Source of the DNA: Hydnum rufescens UP504
Taxonomy: Eukaryota; Basidiomycota; Agaricomycetes; Cantharellales; Hydnaceae
Reading direction: 5' to 3'
Length of the DNA stretch: 64,000 bases
NCBI GenBank assembly: GCA_014904985.1
Contig: MU128920.1
Location: 259,751-323,750, forward strand
Part shown: one piece after another, positions 1-12,828 of the stretch
Layout of the letters: the number at the start of each line of letters is the position of its first letter
Numbering within the stretch: the first letter of the stretch is position 1
Notes under the pieces: generated by a model
Databases searched by the model: none
Told to the model about the DNA's origin: nothing
What the model saw: only the letters and a program-made list of their open reading frames with translations
Program-made: the position numbers and the translations under genes

Positions 1-1888
1 TCACCTGACAGACAATCAATACCAGATCTGCCTCACCATTGTCTTCATGTACGTTGGGTGGCCTTCTCGCGATCTTCAGAGATGCTGAAATCTGCGTAAG
101 CCCTTACGTTCTCACAGAAGTCCCATCAAATCTGGCTCTTCGAAGGATTGGCCCCTCATTGATGATGCCCACGTTACTTTGCATATGGGGAATCATCGCC
201 ACTTTTCAAGGTACGTTATCAAAAATTGGGTGTCTTTGGTCCTTTTCTCACCTAGACTCGAAGGATTCGTCACTTCATTCAAGGGCCTACTTGCAGTTAG
301 ATTTTTTCTGGGGCTCGTAGAAGGGCCAATGACACCAGCCATTCTGCTGTATTTGTCTGGATTCTACCCCCGCCGAAACCTCTCAGTTAGGTAAGAGACG
401 GTGTCATTGTTACCTGTTATATTAGAGTGAACTAACCATCAAAGCTGTCCCTAGGATAGCATTTTTCCTTGCTTCCTCGACGGTAAATCACAGGTGTACG
501 ACTTAGCCAGGGGAAATCTGAACCTTGGATCTTTCTAGCTTTCCGCCGCCTTCTCAGGACTGCTCGCTGCCGCCATCCAAGATATGAATGGTCTTGGAGG
601 AAAAGCTGGCTGGAGGTGGATTATAATCCTGGTACTGAGGTCTCCATCGTCGTCGTCCATCCCCTGAATTGACTGAATGAACAGGAAGGGCTGTTTAGTG
701 TCGTCATGGGCTTTGCCGGATTCTTTCTGATTCCGTCGACTCCGCGACGCTCCAAGTTCATCAATGAGCGTGAAAAGGAGTGCGTATTTTCGATTTCCCA
801 ATAACCTCTTTTGTCCCTTTAACTCTGGTATATGCCAAACAGCCTTATTGAGCGAAGGCTTGAGAAAGATCGACCCTCGATTGGCCAGATGGATAAACTT
901 GACCGAAAGCAAATAATCAACTCTATTATGTCCCCTCACGTCATCCTCCTGTCCGTCGTAATGTTCCTGCAAGGGACCATTGTCTACGGTCTTGGATTCT
1001 TTGTGCCTTCGATCGTCGACCAGTTGGGATTTAGTGCCACGCGATCGCAACTTCTTAGTGCAGGACCATTCGGTGCTGGATTCCTCGGTGGGCATTCTCT
1101 CCACGTTTATTAGGGCGAATGAAAGCACAGTGATAGATGAGATTTCTTGGCGCAGTCGCGGTTACCGCCTCGTACCTATCTGACAGGTATAAGGCTCGTG
1201 GAATTCCGATAGCAATACTCTCTGCGGTCTCCACCGTTGGGTTTGTTGTCTATTTGTGTTAGTCCGTTCCTTCTCGCCTCTCTCGATCCGATGATAACGG
1301 GCATTGTAGGCACGAAACGCAAGTATGTCGCATATGGGTCTATTTATCTAACTGTTCCCGGAACCTACGCAAGCACCCCAATCCTGGCCTCCTGGATTGC
1401 TAACAATTCCGAGCCGCATTACCGACGAGCGACTAGCATCGCCGTGGGTATCGTCGCGTTGGGCTGCGTGAGTCAATAATTAATATCTTCCTCGACGCAA
1501 CGTCCTAAGTTCCCTAACACGTGCTGCCTGGTTCCAAGGGTGGCATCCTGAGTACATGGAGATTTCCAACCAAGGAAGGGCCACGCTTCACAACGACGAC
1601 GATCATGAATATAGTCTTGTATGTCACCTGGTTCCCCCCCCCCCACCTCTCGGCCAAGGTCCTTCTCATTGGGGGTGCTTTTTGGCATTTTATAGCTGCG
1701 TGGTTATAGGCTTTGCCGCCCTGCTGAACTCTTTTTTCCTGTCTCGCATGAACGCATCGAAGCAAAGGCGCCGCAGTGAGATTCTGGCACCGTACACTGA
1801 TGATTCTGACGAGAAGAACCGTGATGCGGGGATGACGGCGTGGGTAGAGCTGGGTGATAACCACCCAGATTTCCATTATAACATCTAG
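1..1888 (+). CDS. MFS anion transporter (Dal5/allantoate permease-like), 5' end outside window
   Basis: Membrane transporter of the major facilitator superfamily, resembling the fungal anion:cation symporter (Dal5/Tna1) group that imports small organic anions such as allantoate, nicotinate or vitamins; the substrate cannot be read from sequence. Exons spliced by GT..AG introns encode helices such as LALRRIGPSLMMPTLLCIW (about 128-186), LAVRFFLGLVEGPMTPAILL (about 291-350), the MSPHVILLSVVMFLQGTIVY segment (about 929-988) and a C-terminal hydrophilic tail ending at 1888. The window opens inside the exon encoding LTDNQYQICLT, so roughly the first 80-100 residues are missing. The minus-strand gene at 2735-4885 is a close paralogue and shows the missing part. 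The reading frame appears intact between introns; an 11-C run at 1634-1644 lies in an intron. Confidence 0.85.
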
Positions 1889-2734
1889 CGCCCGCCCGTC
1901 GTGTGTAACTGTAGCTGTATCTAGCCGTGAACATCGTATATCCTGTTTACTCCACGCCGGTTAATTCCTCAAGGATGTGCGTCGAAAGATGGAGGAATAA
2001 AATGGTTGACACTGGGTCTGTCGACTCGATCCCGCTATAGCATCAATCGCATCGGTGATGGCCCATAGGATATAAGGTATAGATCCTCGTCCCCCTAACC
2101 ATTCTCAGTTCATACACCTTCCGTTTGCGCAGTGCCACAAGCGCAACGGAGCTTCCGTCATGAGTGTGAAAGAGATTCCCCATCGTAATGCGTTTCAATA
2201 ATCCATTCTGTTCCTCTCTGATGCTACGAAGGGGGAGATAGACGATCTGTTGGAATTTCCAATTGGGGGAGGTGCTGAGAAAACCCTCCATTAGGTAGAG
2301 ATGGGTACAAATCGCCAAGAGCGTGTTATATACAATATTTTGTTACTTTCGTACCAGACCCGGAGGGACGGAGAACGATTAGATCATGTATACGGGTCCA
2401 GGGTGCGAACGACGTAGGGGAGCGAAATCTAGGAGAAGACCCCAACTAGCTGCAAGGCACCTCACACTTGGGTTGACAGGAATGTTAGTTTCAGGTCAAA
2501 GGCACTGGCACAACGCCTGAAAATAGGGCTAAAGCATACGTACGAGTCGGTCGATAACGGCTGCAACTGCATCCGAGAATCCGCCCCTCATATCCTCTTA
2601 TCGTTCATTTCCCCAGACACGCCATGGCACCAAGTGAATCGTGATCGAAAAGTAAAGAAATGTATTATGTAATCCCGACACCACGGCGGCGCTCATTACT
2701 GAGGGCTTAACTAATAGCAGCACAAGGCAAACTA
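1889..2734. other. Convergent intergenic spacer between the two MFS genes
   Basis: About 850 bp between the stop codons of two tail-to-tail transporters. The only open frames are short and show no family resemblance. No RNA gene or repeat was recognised. It should hold both 3' ends. Confidence 0.6.
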
Positions 2735-4885
2735 CTAGGTTGTGTAGCGGAAATCCGGGTGTTTATCTCCAAGTTCTTTCCATGCGAGCTCCCCTCCCCG
2801 CATCTTGCCATCAGAGTCATCGCCGCCGTACGGCGCCAAAATCTCAGCGCGACGCCGTTGCTTTGATGCATTCATCCAACTAAGTATCAAACTATTGGCT
2901 AGTAAGCAGAGGGCCATGACCACGCAGCTACAGGCGGAAACTCTCGAATGAGCAAGGCATCGCCCAACATCGAAGGAAGCTGAGACATACAAGACCAAAT
3001 TCATGATCGTCGTCTTTGTGAAGCGTGGCGCGTCTTTGGTCGGGAAACTCCAAGTACTCAAGATTCCGCCCTTGAAAATTGGCTGGCGTTGGAGATCTGG
3101 GGTGTTCCATAGAATATACCGTTGACTCACCATGTTTACACTCATGACAACCAAGCCGATGCAACTCGCTCGTCGATAATGGGGCTCAGAATTGTTAGCA
3201 ATCCATGAGACCATTACCGGAAGTGTTGCATAGATGCCCGGAACAGTGAGATAAAGAGACCCATACACGACAAACTTGTCTCGTGCGCCTGAAATCCCGT
3301 TACATTTGAATTCAGAGCGGGAGAGACAACGGACTAACGCAAAAAGACAGCAAATCCAACCGCGGAGATTATGGCCCCAATTGCCGACGGAATTCCACGA
3401 ATCATATACTTGTCAGATACGTACGAGGCAGTAAAAGCAGCTGGGCCAGGAAATTTCATCCGTCAAGCTAGTTCCCGGGAATGAAATTGCGAGAATGCCC
3501 ACTGAAGAAGCCAGCGCCAAATGGACCGGCACCAAGAAGCTGTGACCTCGTAGGGGTGAAGCCTAGTTCGTTGACGATAGAGCCCATGAACAATGCAAGA
3601 CCGAAGATAACGGTCCCCAGCAGGAACCCCACGACAAACATGATTATAACATGAGGCGACATGAGAGCCTGGATTACTGGCTCGAGACTAAGTTCATCCG
3701 ATATTGAGGGACGATCTTGTTCAAGTCTTCGCTCGAGGAGACTATTCATCGTAGTCCAGAGTTAACGCATAAAAATGTTATGGAAATGAAAGAACGTACT
3801 CTTTTTCATCTTCAGTCAGAATCCCGGAGTCTCGCAGATCCGACGGCATCAGGAAATACCCGCCAACGCCGACCACGAAACTAAGCAATCCCTCCTATTC
3901 ATTCCGTAAGTGAGAGGATAGGGGAGGGCGCTCGAGGACTCGCACCAGGATTAAGATCCACCTCCAGCCAGCTTTGCCTCCAAGACCATTCATATCTTCG
4001 ATGGCGGCGGCGAGTAGTCCCGCAAAAGCTGCAGTAAGCTACAAAGATCCAAATTCAGCTTCCTACCACTTAATCACGCGCCTTGATTTACCCCAGATGT
4101 AGCAAAGAAATACGCCATTCTGAAAATAGCTTTGATGGATAATCCAGGACGAGGGGAGAAAATGACTCCATGTCTCACCTAGTTGAGAGCTCCTGACGAG
4201 TATAGAATCCAGACAAATACAGCAGAATGGATGGCGTCACTGGTCCTTCTACAAAACCAAGAAAAAATCTAGCTGCAAGTAGGCCTTGGAATGAATTGAT
4301 AAATCCTTCAAGCTCGGATGAGAAAAGACCAGATACACCAAATTTTCGACGACGTACCTTGAAGGGCGGCAATAATCCCCATACTGCAAGTAATGTTGGG
4401 ATCATTACTCTGGGACCAATTTTACGAAGAGCCAGAGTGGCTGGAAGTTCCGTGAGAATGTAAGGGCTTAGGCAGAGTTCAGCATCTCCGAGGATAGCGA
4501 GAAGACAACGCAACGTACATGAATAGGACAGTGAGGCAGATCTGGTACTGCTTGTCTGTCAGGTGAAGGTCCTTCTGTAAACCAGCAACACGAGCATTTC
4601 CTAGGTAGAGTTAGATGGATGTTCGGGGAAATATCTAGCTTGGAAACAACAAACCAATGTTTACTCGTTCCTTCCCGAAATCTGTTAGACGCGTCACAGC
4701 AGCGGAACGTGAAGCCTCCTCACCAGGAATGACAAAACATAGAAGAGGATCATGACAGGCACAATAGTAAAGTCAAGCTTCCGAATTGCATTCCGCTCGA
4801 GTTTCTTGTCCACAAGGAGGGTCTCCGAACTGTTCTTAGGGACAGAGGATACTGGATCGACGGCACTGGGCGAGTATTTATCCAT
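2735..4885 (-). CDS. MFS anion transporter (Dal5/allantoate permease-like), complete copy
   Basis: Complete paralogue of the gene at 1-1888. The start at 4885 gives a short acidic cytosolic N-terminus followed by LDFTIVPVMILFYVLSFL, the usual first helix. After two introns the reading continues through a segment equivalent to the family's LDRTNIGNA motif, but here it reads DFGKERVNIGNARVAGLQ, so the usual Asp-Arg-Thr is altered. Later exons encode TELPATLALRKIG, the FFLGFVEGPVTPSILL helix (about 4175-4300), MSPHVIIMFVVGFLLGTVIF (about 3600-3665) and a tail ending KELGDKHPDFRYTT at 2735. Splicing with GT..AG introns gives one continuous frame. The two copies align along their whole length, so this is an inverted tandem duplication. 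Substrate unknown. Confidence 0.87.
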
Positions 4886-6141
4886 GCGTTGTAGATGTTG
4901 TCGAGGTTGTCTCAGTGTTGATAGAAGAACAAGATGTGTGCTAGTTATAAAGAGGCCTCAACGAAGATATCATCACTGATAGACGAGCGGAAGAAGCATT
5001 TAGACGTCTACTGTACTGTCGCTACATGATCCACGGGATTCGCGTAGTTCACGATGCGCGATACCTTTCCAGTCCAAAAATATGGGAAAAAGATGAGCAA
5101 ACGATTGGTGTTCTGATGATCTTTTGGGGGCAGGGATGAGATTCCCGGAGGCCGGAACTTCCAAATAAATCCCTGATGAACATGTCCACAAATGCATCCA
5201 GTAGTGCTTTTTTCCAAATCCTATGGGGATTTGCTCCTTGGTGGTTGCTTGGAGGATGGGGGCTCAATCTGTAAACTAGGATGATTATTTCTATCGAAAA
5301 CCATTGAACGTCTAGACTACAGCACCTAGAGCAACCGGGTTCACAACCGCCCTCTCTACATTTGTGACGAATTCAAAGGCACCCCGGGTCGGCCCGACCA
5401 ACGCCGTGAGGTGCCATGTGGAGGAGGAATGTATAACCGGCTAGGCAGAGGTTGCCGAGACCGGTCCCCCATACATTCGTCCATGCTTCTGATCCGGCGG
5501 CACGTTTCCATGTCCTTGATCGGCACACTCGTTGAGTTGGGTCTCTACCGTACCGTGGCAGGTGCAGAAGCAGATAAAAGTATTGCCGTTCATTATGTGT
5601 TTCGTGAATGGTGCTTCGAGGGATACCGGTTGATATGGAGATTTTCTAACAACCGGTAGTCTGATAGCATGGGGACGACGATTATCGTCATCTGCAGCGG
5701 CTTTCCCCGTTGTCGCTGGACAGGATGCCTGGCTTCCCTACCCTAATTCAAACTTCAGTATCTCAGACACATACGTGCGTCCCACAGAAACCATATCCAG
5801 GCAAGGGAAATGGGAGTAATGATTGGGACGATTGTTCATCCGCGCGGGTCCAACTCTTGCCCGTTTGATCGATCTATGCTGCAGGCAACTAGAAGCAATT
5901 TTAGTTGTAACATAGGCGGATTGGGACCTTGAACCATCTTCTACTGAATGTAACGCAGTCATAGGATTGACGCAGCTTCATTCGGAATCATCTGAGATTT
6001 ATCACCATTGAAGCGGATGACGCTTGAATGACGATGTAAGACACAACGAGAACAAACCCAGTAAACAGACCCTGTTTTCCCGTACCGCGCAGCGAGAGAT
6101 CGTGTAGAAAGTATGAAAAGGAGTAAGAATCGCGAGGCCAT
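4886..6141. other. Gene-free stretch
   Basis: About 1.25 kb between the MFS start (4885) and the 3' end of the dehydrogenase (6142). Only short overlapping frames without domains are present. It should contain the MFS promoter next to 4885; no clear TATA box or repeat stands out. Confidence 0.5.
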
Positions 6142-7648
6142 TTAATCCCTAGGTCCATCGACGACAGCTTTGATGACGCCTTTCCCATCGGGTCCTACGC
6201 CAGTACGATTCGTATTGAACGCTTTGAGGGCGTCTTCGAATGGAAATCTAAAGGAGATCATGGGACGAAAAAGTAAATGCAACCCATGGGAATGGAAACG
6301 GAAAGGAATTACTGAAACAATACTAACGCACCTGTGTGTGATGAGCGCCTTCACGTCAATTTTCCCTTGTGAAGCGAGAGAAATAGCGAGTGTATAATCT
6401 CCCGGCCCGTATCTGAAGGATCCTTGTAGTTTGAGCTCTTTCGCAATGAGCAAGGTAATGGGGACGGTTATCTCGGATGCACCCATCCCGACCTAAGCGC
6501 GGCAGCCAAATATTCTGTTCAAGATCTGGGCGATATGGTAGATGAATTAAAACGAATACTCACCTGTATAAACGTCCCCCCAATTTTCACGATAAAGATT
6601 CCCATCTGGATACACACCTCCGCACCACTAGCATCTATGACGAGATCCACGGCCTGCTTCCCTCGCTCTTCGATCCCCAATTCCGCACACATCTGCCGTG
6701 CGACCCTCTTGGAGAAATCAATCTTGTTCTCGTCCTCCTGGATTCGGGGTGGGAGGAAAACATCGGTAGCAGCGTATGAACGGGCGAACGCGAGACGCTC
6801 GGGAACGATGTCGATAGCGATGACGCGGGCTGCACTGAGGGCCTTGGCAACTGCCATGCAGAGAAGGCCGACAGGACCCGCGCCAAAGACGGCGATCGAT
6901 TGGTTGGAACGGAAACCGCCCAAGTTGGCTACGCTGTGTATTCCTACTGAGAGAGGCTCCATCTGCATGCGGCGAAGGGAGTCAGCGGCATTCAGAAAAT
7001 GTCCCGCGAAACATACAAGGGCACCCTCTTCAAGCGACATATTATCAGGCAGTGGGTATGCAAGATCGGCAGGAAGAGAATAGTATCGTGCCAAAGTCCC
7101 GTCATGAGGAGGAGTCGCCGCAAAGACCATGTCGGGACATAGCTGGTATCTCCCAGACTTGCATGCCTCGCATTTTCGGCATGATCGACCCGGTTCCAGC
7201 GCGACCTTGGTGCCTACAGCCAGATTCCCGTACCTCTGAACCTACCTCGGCGACGATACCAGCAGACTCATGGCCTAGCACCATAGGGCTTTTGACGACA
7301 AAATCACCTATTTTCCCATGAACTACCCACACGGCATCCTCTTTAATGCCTTGACTCGGTGGCCATGCTACTACGTGAGCTATACGAACCCAAATAATGC
7401 ACATCACTTCCACAGAGCCCTTCCGGAGAGGACGTCAAAATCACGCTCATTGCAACTGGACACGGCTCTCACCAGTCTTCTTCACTTCGACAAGGACATC
7501 ATGAGGTCCCACTGCACATATGCAGAGCTCAAAGTTACACGTATTTTAGCCATACGCAGGTGTGCAAACCTTTGGGGACACTCCTCTCCTCGAAGGCGGT
7601 GTGATCGACTCCCCTTAGGACAAAACTGGGGTTCGACTTGTATGTCAT
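6142..7648 (-). CDS. NAD-dependent polyol dehydrogenase (xylitol/L-arabinitol/sorbitol type, zinc MDR)
   Basis: Medium-chain zinc alcohol dehydrogenase that oxidises a sugar alcohol to the ketose, in the fungal pentose catabolic pathway in the cytosol. The start at 7648 gives [20 protein letters not shown], matching fungal xylitol dehydrogenases. In order: [11 protein letters not shown], catalytic-zinc segment [14 protein letters not shown] (zinc His/Glu), structural zinc loop CRKCEACK..C (about 7140-7185), [15 protein letters not shown], and the Rossmann motif GAGPVGLL followed by AIDI, whose Asp indicates NAD rather than NADP. The C-terminus is [25 protein letters not shown]. At 7227-7229 one base too many (GGG on the coding strand, where GG keeps the frame) separates GSEV from [13 protein letters not shown]; probably a sequencing error. 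An intron near 6960-7015 is a multiple of three and would read through. Exact polyol is uncertain. Confidence 0.88.
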
Positions 7649-8154
7649 AGTGCACAGATAGCTGCCGGCCCGGAATTTACCGCCAACTCCATTACAACAA
7701 GCCTTTGCCGCCAGGACTGGTGAAAAAGCAGAATGTGGCGTATCTCAACTGGCATGGTGGTATTTCGCGCGAGGACGTCAACCTGAATCTGTCGCCAGGC
7801 GAAACACCAAATCTTGTAGTTCTAGGCTATCGAACCTCTACTGCTCTAAAAAGCAGTCGATTACCTAATGCTTCTCTCGCTTGCGACAATGCCCACGAGT
7901 GTCCAGTCTTGGCCTGAATTTGAATCAGTGTGGTTGCTGAACGTCTTGCCTAGAAACCAAACCAAAGCCACTCACTGTGACCCAGATCGCTGTCTTGCCC
8001 TGTGCTCCTCGGACTCAGTCTAGACTTCAGTCCTTATTCTACTGCTATTATAAAAGGGAACATTCTCACCCAGTCCTGGACTATACCTCACAGTAAAACC
8101 CAATCTTAGGGTCTTCCGTATTCTAGTCTCTCACATCGCCTTCTCTCTACTACT
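7649..8154. promoter_or_regulatory. Divergent promoter region, dehydrogenase / kinase
   Basis: About 500 bp between the start codons of the polyol dehydrogenase (minus) and the kinase (plus). A TATA-like TATAAAAG lies at 8049-8056, about 100 bp before the kinase ATG. No convincing gene occurs here. Confidence 0.55.
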
Positions 8155-10509
8155 ATGGCAGATCTCCAATCACCCCTGTACTCTCTTCAGAATGTTCCCA
8201 TCGACTCTGGAAACCTCATCTTGACAAATGCTTGGGGCACGGAGCGTACGGTGTAGTCTATGAAGCTACCAGCCTTCAAAAACGACCTAGAGCATCCTTC
8301 TCGATCGCCACTTCCAGGACGTCTGCGGTGTTGGCCATTCGGCGCCTTCAGAAGATGCCTGCCGCACCTAAAGCTCGCTATGCTGTCAAAGCTGTTCTTA
8401 ACAGCCTACACGAATCGGCGCGTGTGCAGCGCGAGACTGAAGCACACCTCCACCTGCGTGTGTCAGGGCATCGTGGTATCCTCACCTTACACCGTGTCAT
8501 AAGGGAGAAGCATTTCATGTATTTTGTCCTGGTAAGACATCTCATTTCTCTGTCCATTTTCTCTCTTTGCTATGCCGGATGTAGATAATAACTAAGTACA
8601 TTGTCATGTGACTTAGGATCTCTGCCCAAGTGGCGACCTCTTCGACGCTGTTAGTCGAGGCATGTATTTCCGTAGACTGCCGGACATCAAGTCTATATTC
8701 TTACAGCTCATCGACGCTGTCGAGCACTGCCATAGTCTTGGGATCTTTCATCGTGACCTCAAGCTTGAGAATATCCTGCTGAAGAATCAGGAGGGCGAGC
8801 CCCCACACATCGTCCTTTCGGATTTCGGATTGGCAACGGAGGAGATACGCGCTCACGATCCCATTGGAAGTCGGATGTACATGAGTCCCGGTGCGTTATC
8901 TAGCTCAAGATCCAGTCTTCTCTCCCCCAGTCTTTTGTGTGCATTCTTGCACAAGTTGGCTCCTGATTTGAGAATAGCGACTAATGCCTTCCCTTGGATC
9001 GTCATGTTCACAGAATGCCTTGCATGCAAATCTGCGATACCAGACTACGATTGCGCCCCGAACGATGTCTGGTCCATGGGTATCATTCTTGTCATCCTCA
9101 TCCTGGGAAATTCAGCACCGTGGGAAGTCGCTTCCCACGCTTGTCCCATATTCTGGGATTACGTGAAAAATGCACACGATTTCTTTACGGCGAGGTATAG
9201 TATGACGGCTGAGACCAACGCGTTGATGACGAAGGTCTTCGAGCTTATTCCAAGCGATCGGATTTCTCTGAGAGATCTGCGGCCCGCTGTTGACGCATTG
9301 AATGAGTTTATTTCTACCCCCGTGGAGAAGAATATCATGGCACTGTTCCGAAAAATGCATCGGAGGAGCGTATGTCCCCTCAATACTCTGTTGGCTCCAG
9401 ATCTGCCAGTCCCCCATTCCCCCCACACTCTCTGCGTTTGAGCGTGTCCAAATCTCTTGACCCGGTTTCAGGACTAGACACCAGACCGATTCCGGCCCAT
9501 CCCCAGTTCCCTGAAACTCGAGAGGATATTCCTTCCATTTACGAAGAAATGGACTGTGGTGATGTTGAAGAAGGGCCAGAGCCCTATCAACCTAGTTGCG
9601 ACCCTTACGACGGTGTCACCATCGGGTCGGAGGAAGGGCTCGGTCTCTCCCTCGGCGGTCCTAAGGAGACATTAGAGACAGTCGTCACCGTTGCCAATCA
9701 ACTCGATCTCGAAACCAGTCCCTCCGGAATATCAAGAAATTGCTCAAGAAACATCACCTCCCGTGTCGCGGGACACGATTATGCCTCGCTCGCTCCGCGC
9801 CACACTTTCCCACCGTGCCGTCGCCCACTTCCTCCTCTATGGACGTCCGCACAAGAATAAAAACAGCAGACGAAATTGGTCTCCGCGCTTCGGACACGGC
9901 CCTTCCCCTCTCCGCCAAATGACATCTCTAGACGATGTATGCTCCAGCAGCAGTGGTCATTCATCCCCCGCCAGCACAACAAGCTCCCTCAGCGACTGCG
10001 ACCATGAGATGGATTTTCCCGTCACTCCCCCCATGGGGCTCATAGATGACGGCGTGATCGAGGAGTGTGACATGGATGACGACAGCCACTTTAGTCCCGC
10101 GGCCGAAGTGGCAATTGTTGACCCGTGTACAACTACCAAGCCACTGGAACTCAGACGCATGGCCATCCGGCTCGGCCTCTCGCTCATTACTGGACCCGCC
10201 AAGCAATCGCAGATTCATAAACGCGTCCCCGTCCCCTCGATCAGCCCGGAGACATTTACAGCGCCCCCATGCCCGGCCCCATCACCTATTTCGGGCAGTC
10301 ATCCGCTCGGACGGTGGAAATCGCGGGGCTCTTCATCGTCGGCGGAGGGAAGGGGGGAAGATTCATTTAGGCTTATAGAGGACACTGGGGTGAGTAGTGT
10401 CGGGATGGAGGTCGAAGTGAGGAAGACAAGATGGGAGAGACTCGCTGCTCGGCCGAGGTTACGTGCTGGAGCTGTGGCTGTTTGTGGCAATCACAAAGCG
10501 AGGGGCTAG
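8155..10509 (+). CDS. Ran1-like Ser/Thr protein kinase with long low-complexity tail, frame-disrupted
   Basis: Cytosolic or nuclear serine/threonine kinase of the fungal Ran1/Ksp1-like type. The ATG at 8155 starts MADLQSPLYSL; the glycine loop GHGAYGVVYEA begins at 8235, followed by the RYAVKAV lysine, HRDLKLEN (8749-8772), DFG (8821-8829), the MSPE activation-loop end rejoined across an intron at about 8890-9017, and VWSMGIILVIL. The tail is Ser/Pro rich and runs to 10509. One base is missing at the AAA of 8226-8228, between ILT and KCLGHG; another at the CCCC of 9376-9379 shifts the tail. In the tail the frame must change again between about 9540 and 9690, and the downstream frame has a TAG at 9673. 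Domain residues are intact, so I favour sequence error, but a dying gene is possible. Confidence 0.75.
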
Positions 10510-12828
10510 ACAAATAGAGCCGCTGACGAGAACATTTTGGCACGGCAGCAATGAATGTACATTCAATATAATGTGTAATGTAGGTACAAGGTGTAATTAC
10601 GACGGCTGGTCCTTTAAGGCAGAATATGTGGAAGTGATGTCACTTGGCGAGTTTGCTCCAGTGGATCTTTGTACTGTTCCTGTGCCCTCATCAGGGGGCA
10701 TCGTACATGTGGTAGTCATTCCAATTGCCAGTGCACCTAGCTCGGGGATCCTCAATATTCTTCCTTGTGAGAACCGTTGGGTTGCCGGGATCGTAGTTCT
10801 TACGATGGCTTGGATGATTAGGCGCACGTAGTCTGTTGTTGTTAAGTCATGGGGGCATCGGATCTGCGGCTGCGAACGAGTTGCTAGCAGGTGGAAGTCA
10901 CTGTGGAAATAAATAGTTGAGAAGGAAATGAGAGGTACAGATTCAGCGACAAGGTGGGATATTGATGTGTATTGTAGCGATGAGTGTGGAGGTTGTATTC
11001 CAGTCGAATGGCATGGGACGGTGAATAATAGTCGTCCCAGTTTGGGTCCATTTATCCGCATTGTAGCAGTCATTGTTTCCATTATCTACACGAAGATCCT
11101 TAGTCTTAGTTCTCATCGTTGTCGAGACAACTTATTTCTTCAGGAAGGGCGAATTCAGGTTTGTGTTGCTGTCGGAGAATACAAAACCCGTAGGCCCGGG
11201 GCCCAAAGATGCAAACGAGCCTGAGAGACATATAGACCTGAAGGATCTTTCGGGATGTGAGATGAGGATACAAAACAAAACCCAGGAATGCAAGAACGTC
11301 GGTGAGGTTGCGAAAGATAGCAACGCTGAGCTCAGATCAGGCAGGCGGACAAGCAAAAAGTTCTTCTAGGGAAGAGACAAACAAACATATTGAGGCCGTA
11401 CAGAAAGGCTGCGTTCGAGTCCATAGACAGGCGAGTTGAAGAAATGGATTTTTTCCTGATGATCTCATGAGTCTGGAAGGCGATGCCAGTACGGCCTTTG
11501 TCAACCGTTTCGATAAGACGCGTTTCTAGGTCCTTGGCTAGTCATCCAAGGTAGTTCCCCCCGCTTACTTAGACCTGCGGTCCATGGACCTAAGTACCTC
11601 GTAAGTTCCCTTCGTAGGCTGCCCGGGTCAACCGGTTCAGGCCATAGATAGATCTCGTGCTCGAAGACGGCCCCATGGAACGAATCCTTTTTGCCGCGTG
11701 GGAAGCCCAACTGGGGATCGTCGATCTCTGCCTTCATTTCCTGGGAATTTCGAACGAATAACAAGCTGTTTGAACCTGCATCCAATTAGGAAGGTTCTCG
11801 CCGTGAGGCCGGGTCCGTGCGACGCAAGCTGGGCTCTTTGTAAATGAGTCTGAGAGACCATAATCGACAAAGGGGTTTTCGCGCCTCGGCTTCCTATTAT
11901 CATGCAGATATTCCGATCAGTCGTTTCTGACTTTGGAGGTAAAAGTCATTATACGGGTGAACGATGCTAGTCTCGACGGCTGTTCCAGCCACGCAGTTAC
12001 TGTTATCATCGGCAGGCTGACTTTGAGAGAGAAAAAACCGTATATGGTGGCGCTTCCCCAGAACAATGAAGGTGGTCTTCGAAGGCCTCTGCAAGAATCA
12101 TCAGTGTCAAGTAATATTATACAGAGCTTTCGCAGCTCATGATGGCACCTAGCTCGTCTTTGTATATGGACTTGTATTCTCCTTCGGACAGGCCATCACG
12201 ATAGATGACAGTATAATATATTTCCTGTTCGGACGAGCGGTGGAATCAAACTAACGTAGGAAAACTGGGTGAATACGAATGCGGGATATAATAAGACAAG
12301 TGGCTTGAACATGCCGTGAACACGCCTTGAGCACGCCTTGAACACGTGCCCGAAACCCCGATTAGGGATGTCACCTGACCATTTTGATTCACCCCCACAT
12401 TTATTCCCCAGTTCATTCTCACATATTAAGGCTAGATACGTCGTGTGTGCTCCCCAATTTGTACCCGCCCCACGACACTAGCGTAATTTCAAACAATTAG
12501 TGATAACCATGGAAAAATTTTCGTTTTCATGAGAACTTCAGAGTTGTCCCCCTGGAAGAGGAAAATAGTGACGCAGCGCGTGGACCTTGAAACGGAGAAC
12601 AGGACGATGTCGATTAAATTCGTATCTCATGAGAACAACACCCGGAAAATGATTCATAACTAGTCGTGGTAACGGTGGGTGGCTGTGCTTGGATGTCAGG
12701 TAACGGGAAAAACCGGGTGACATCTACCATCAAACTCGTTGATTGTTGTCTTCAATTTCTCTGGGAGATCTCTCGCTGTTGCTCTCCTCGCTTTCCAGAC
12801 TCCGTGTTACAATATTATAGAATCCTTT
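10510..12828. other. Gene-poor stretch
   Basis: About 2.3 kb. The longest open frame is 161 codons at 10597-11082 (minus), without recognisable family or compositional support. At 12302-12350 four imperfect copies of a 12-mer close to CTTGAACACGCC occur in tandem. I see no RNA gene. Confidence 0.45.
12302..12350. repeat. Short tandem repeat, ~12-bp unit
   Basis: Four degenerate copies of GCCTTGAACACG-like units follow each other (variants GCCGTGAACACG, GCCTTGAGCACG). It lies about 480 bp upstream of the NTF2-like gene. Confidence 0.6.

Noticed and set aside
10597..11082. 161-codon minus-strand open frame as a gene
   Set aside because: No family resemblance, no clear splice or codon-use support, and it overlaps open frames on the other strand.
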